This document shows, piece by piece, positions 62,652-64,000 of a stretch of DNA of 64,000 nucleotides; position 1 is the first letter of the stretch; the number at the start of each line of letters is the position of its first letter. The translations under genes and the position numbers were made by a program. Under the pieces are notes generated by a model that worked only from the letters and a program-made list of their open reading frames with translations, ran no database searches and was not told the origin of the DNA. Source of the DNA: Balneolaceae bacterium (lineage in GTDB: Bacteria; Bacteroidota; Rhodothermia; Balneolales; Balneolaceae); contig JAGYJQ010000004.1 of assembly GCA_018401935.1 (NCBI GenBank), forward strand, positions 123,437-187,436, read 5' to 3'.

Positions 62652-64000
62652 TCAAATTCCAGAATTACTTAAACTCATCATTACCTGGTTATACTGACTC
62701 ATTCCCTGTTCGGTTAGCTGTTCTAATCTAGCAAAGATGGCTCTTTGCTGGTCCTCAAATTCTAATAGGTACTTTTCCTCTCGAGCAATACGTGTATCTA
62801 AACGCTGCGTCTTTTGCTCTACCCCTGTTTCTAGCGAATCTATTACTCCACCAGATTCAGTATAAGTATTCAGTATATTTTTCATCCCTGTTATAGAAGA
62901 GCTAGAGGCTGCAAAAAATTGATCTAGTTGTTCTGGGGTGTTGGTAAGTATCCCATCAAACAGCTCTTGATTCTCTATTTTCATAGTGCCGTCCTTATCG
63001 AAACCCACGCCTAATTCCGTGAGGTTACGTATCGTACTTTCAGCTGGATTGGCATCTAGAAGTGCGATTTGGCGAAGATTTAAACTTAAATTACGTATCG
63101 ATCGAATACCCTGTAAAGGGCCTTTAGACCCTGTTTCAGCATTAATAAATGTTCTGGATCGTATCGTTTTATTAAGATCATTGAAGGCTTCCATGAAGGA
63201 ATTAAAGTTGGAAGTTGCTTTCTCAGTATCCTGCAAAACCGTCATGGTAACCGGGTTGTTGGTAGTGGTGAGTAAGTCGAAATTTAACCCTGGGATGGTA
63301 TCCGTAATGGAATTAGAAGAACGTTCGAATTGAATGCCATCGATCCTAAAACTAGCATTGAGCTCATTTTCAGGGGTTTGACGCGAGCTGTTGGTAAAAA
63401 ATGAATCTAAGAAGCCACTGCTTCCCGAATATTGAACCCGTGCATCATATCCTACATTAGTACTACGAATGGACATTTGAAGTTGTCCTTCGGAAACTTG
63501 GTACACATTCGCTTGAACTGCATCTCCAAATTCGGCTTCTATTTGGGTTGAGAGTTCATCCAATAGTTCTTGGTTTGTTCTTTCGTTGCCAGGATTGGGG
63601 GGCAAGCCAGTAGCAATTGATATTGTTTTGGTAATATCCCCAATGGTTATAGTTACTTCACCAACGCCAAGATCATCCAATTCTGTACCGTTGGCACTAT
63701 ATGACTGAGAAATAATATGATCCTTGGAGGCAAGCCGATCCACTGAAATGGAAAACTCATCTATGTTCTCCATCCCTTCTGCACTGACTATTTTAACCAC
63801 ACTTTCATCGGAGCTTTTAGTGGTTAGAGAAGTAAAAGTTTTATTCTCTAAGAGTGTAAACTCTTTTAAATTATTCTCAAGAGTGGAAATTTTTGAGCTT
63901 ATAGTACCTAATTCTTTATCTATTTTTACTTGATCAGATTTATCAGCTTCAAGCTGAACTTTTTTCTGTCCCTCTAACTGAACTAATTGTTGAATAAGTC
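62652..64000 (-). CDS. fliD: Flagellar filament cap protein FliD (HAP2), 5' end outside window
   Basis: Filament cap needed for flagellin polymerisation. About 448 residues are visible. The frame stays open to the window edge: the region upstream of the apparent GTG start at 63800 encodes L-I-Q-Q-L-V-Q-L-E-G-Q-K-K-V, the conserved FliD N-terminal coiled coil, so the real start lies beyond 64000. The C-terminal region (F-M-E-A-F-N-D-L-N-K; L-E-Q-L-T-E-Q-G-M-S-Q-Y-N-Q) is typical. Confidence 0.92.
   Translation of the reverse strand, partial: LIQQLVQLEGQKKVQLEADKSDQVKIDKELGTISSKISTLENNLKEFTLLENKTFTSLTTKSSDESVVKIVSAEGMENIDEFSISVDRLASKDHIISQSYSANGTELDDLGVGEVTITIGDITKTISIATGLPPNPGNERTNQELLDELSTQIEAEFGDAVQANVYQVSEGQLQMSIRSTNVGYDARVQYSGSSGFLDSFFTNSSRQTPENELNASFRIDGIQFERSSNSITDTIPGLNFDLLTTTNNPVTMTVLQDTEKATSNFNSFMEAFNDLNKTIRSRTFINAETGSKGPLQGIRSIRNLSLNLRQIALLDANPAESTIRNLTELGVGFDKDGTMKIENQELFDGILTNTPEQLDQFFAASSSSITGMKNILNTYTESGGVIDSLETGVEQKTQRLDTRIAREEKYLLEFEDQQRAIFARLEQLTEQGMSQYNQVMMSLSNSGI

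Noticed and set aside
63724..63933. Plus-strand reading frame opposite fliD
   Set aside because: fliD is open through this region to the window end; the plus frame is a shadow.
1..64000. CRISPR arrays, insertion sequences, prophage or integrase genes
   Set aside because: No regularly spaced repeats, transposase motifs or phage proteins were seen; the short repeats are inside fliK, flhF and one leader.

Overview
The window is a roughly 40% GC bacterial chromosome segment, densely coding, with no mobile element, prophage, CRISPR array or rRNA seen. Two intergenic sites match the promoter type of the Bacteroidota group: a TTG box, 20 nt, then TAnnTTTG, ahead of tRNA-Ser (11130-11160) and, with one mismatch, ahead of ptsH (5720-5750). 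The housekeeping proteins (YfhO-type membrane protein, dipeptide epimerase, stand-alone CBM48 protein, HPr and enzyme I without any EII) also look like that group. Because most Bacteroidota lack flagella and this window encodes almost a whole flagellum, my best guess is a motile member of the Balneolota/Rhodothermota side of the FCB superphylum. That placement is inference.

Layout. 1-15.6 kb is housekeeping: an acyl-CoA ligase, a glycosyltransferase/YfhO pair, gatC, ptsH-ptsI, CBM48-birA-tilS-hpt, tRNA-Ser(GCT), a dipeptide epimerase, a hotdog thioesterase, a long-chain acyl-CoA synthetase and a Gfo/Idh-like protein. 15.7-21.3 kb holds a 59-residue PspC protein and a repair operon: an FeS (6-4) photolyase, a class II CPD photolyase, rarA and a flavin reductase. 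21.4-26 kb holds an OmpR-type two-component pair and two convergent HisKA-like proteins, one apparently without a working ATP lid.

26.3-64 kb is flagellar. Operon A (+): flgB-flgC-unknown-fliE-fliF-fliG-fliH-fliI-fliJ-ylxF/motE-fliK-flgD-flgE, then a terminator, then motA-motB-fliL-fliM-fliN-fliO-fliP-fliQ-fliR. Operon B (-): flhB-flhA-flhF-flhG-small membrane protein-fliA-unknown, convergent on fliR. Operon C (+): flgF-flgG-flgA-flgH-flgI-flgJ-flgN-like-flgK-flgL and a glycosyltransferase/TPR protein. Then (-) a sigma-54 response regulator, and (-) fliD (running off the window), a FliT-like protein and a small polar protein that may be FlgM-like. Operon A follows the Bacillus/spirochaete order.

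Control. Candidate sigma-54 promoters precede flgB, flhB and flgF; the last two are divergent and could share one enhancer. The NtrC-type regulator at 60.3-61.8 kb and the orphan PAS kinase next to flgB are the natural partners, and FliA would serve late genes. Departures from textbook flagella: FliM lacks the N-terminal CheY-P-binding peptide, FlhF has lost GTPase motifs while FlhG lacks the FlhF-stimulating N-terminal helix, and FlgH has no lipobox but has a hydrophobic C-terminus. fliC, fliS and chemotaxis genes are not in the window.
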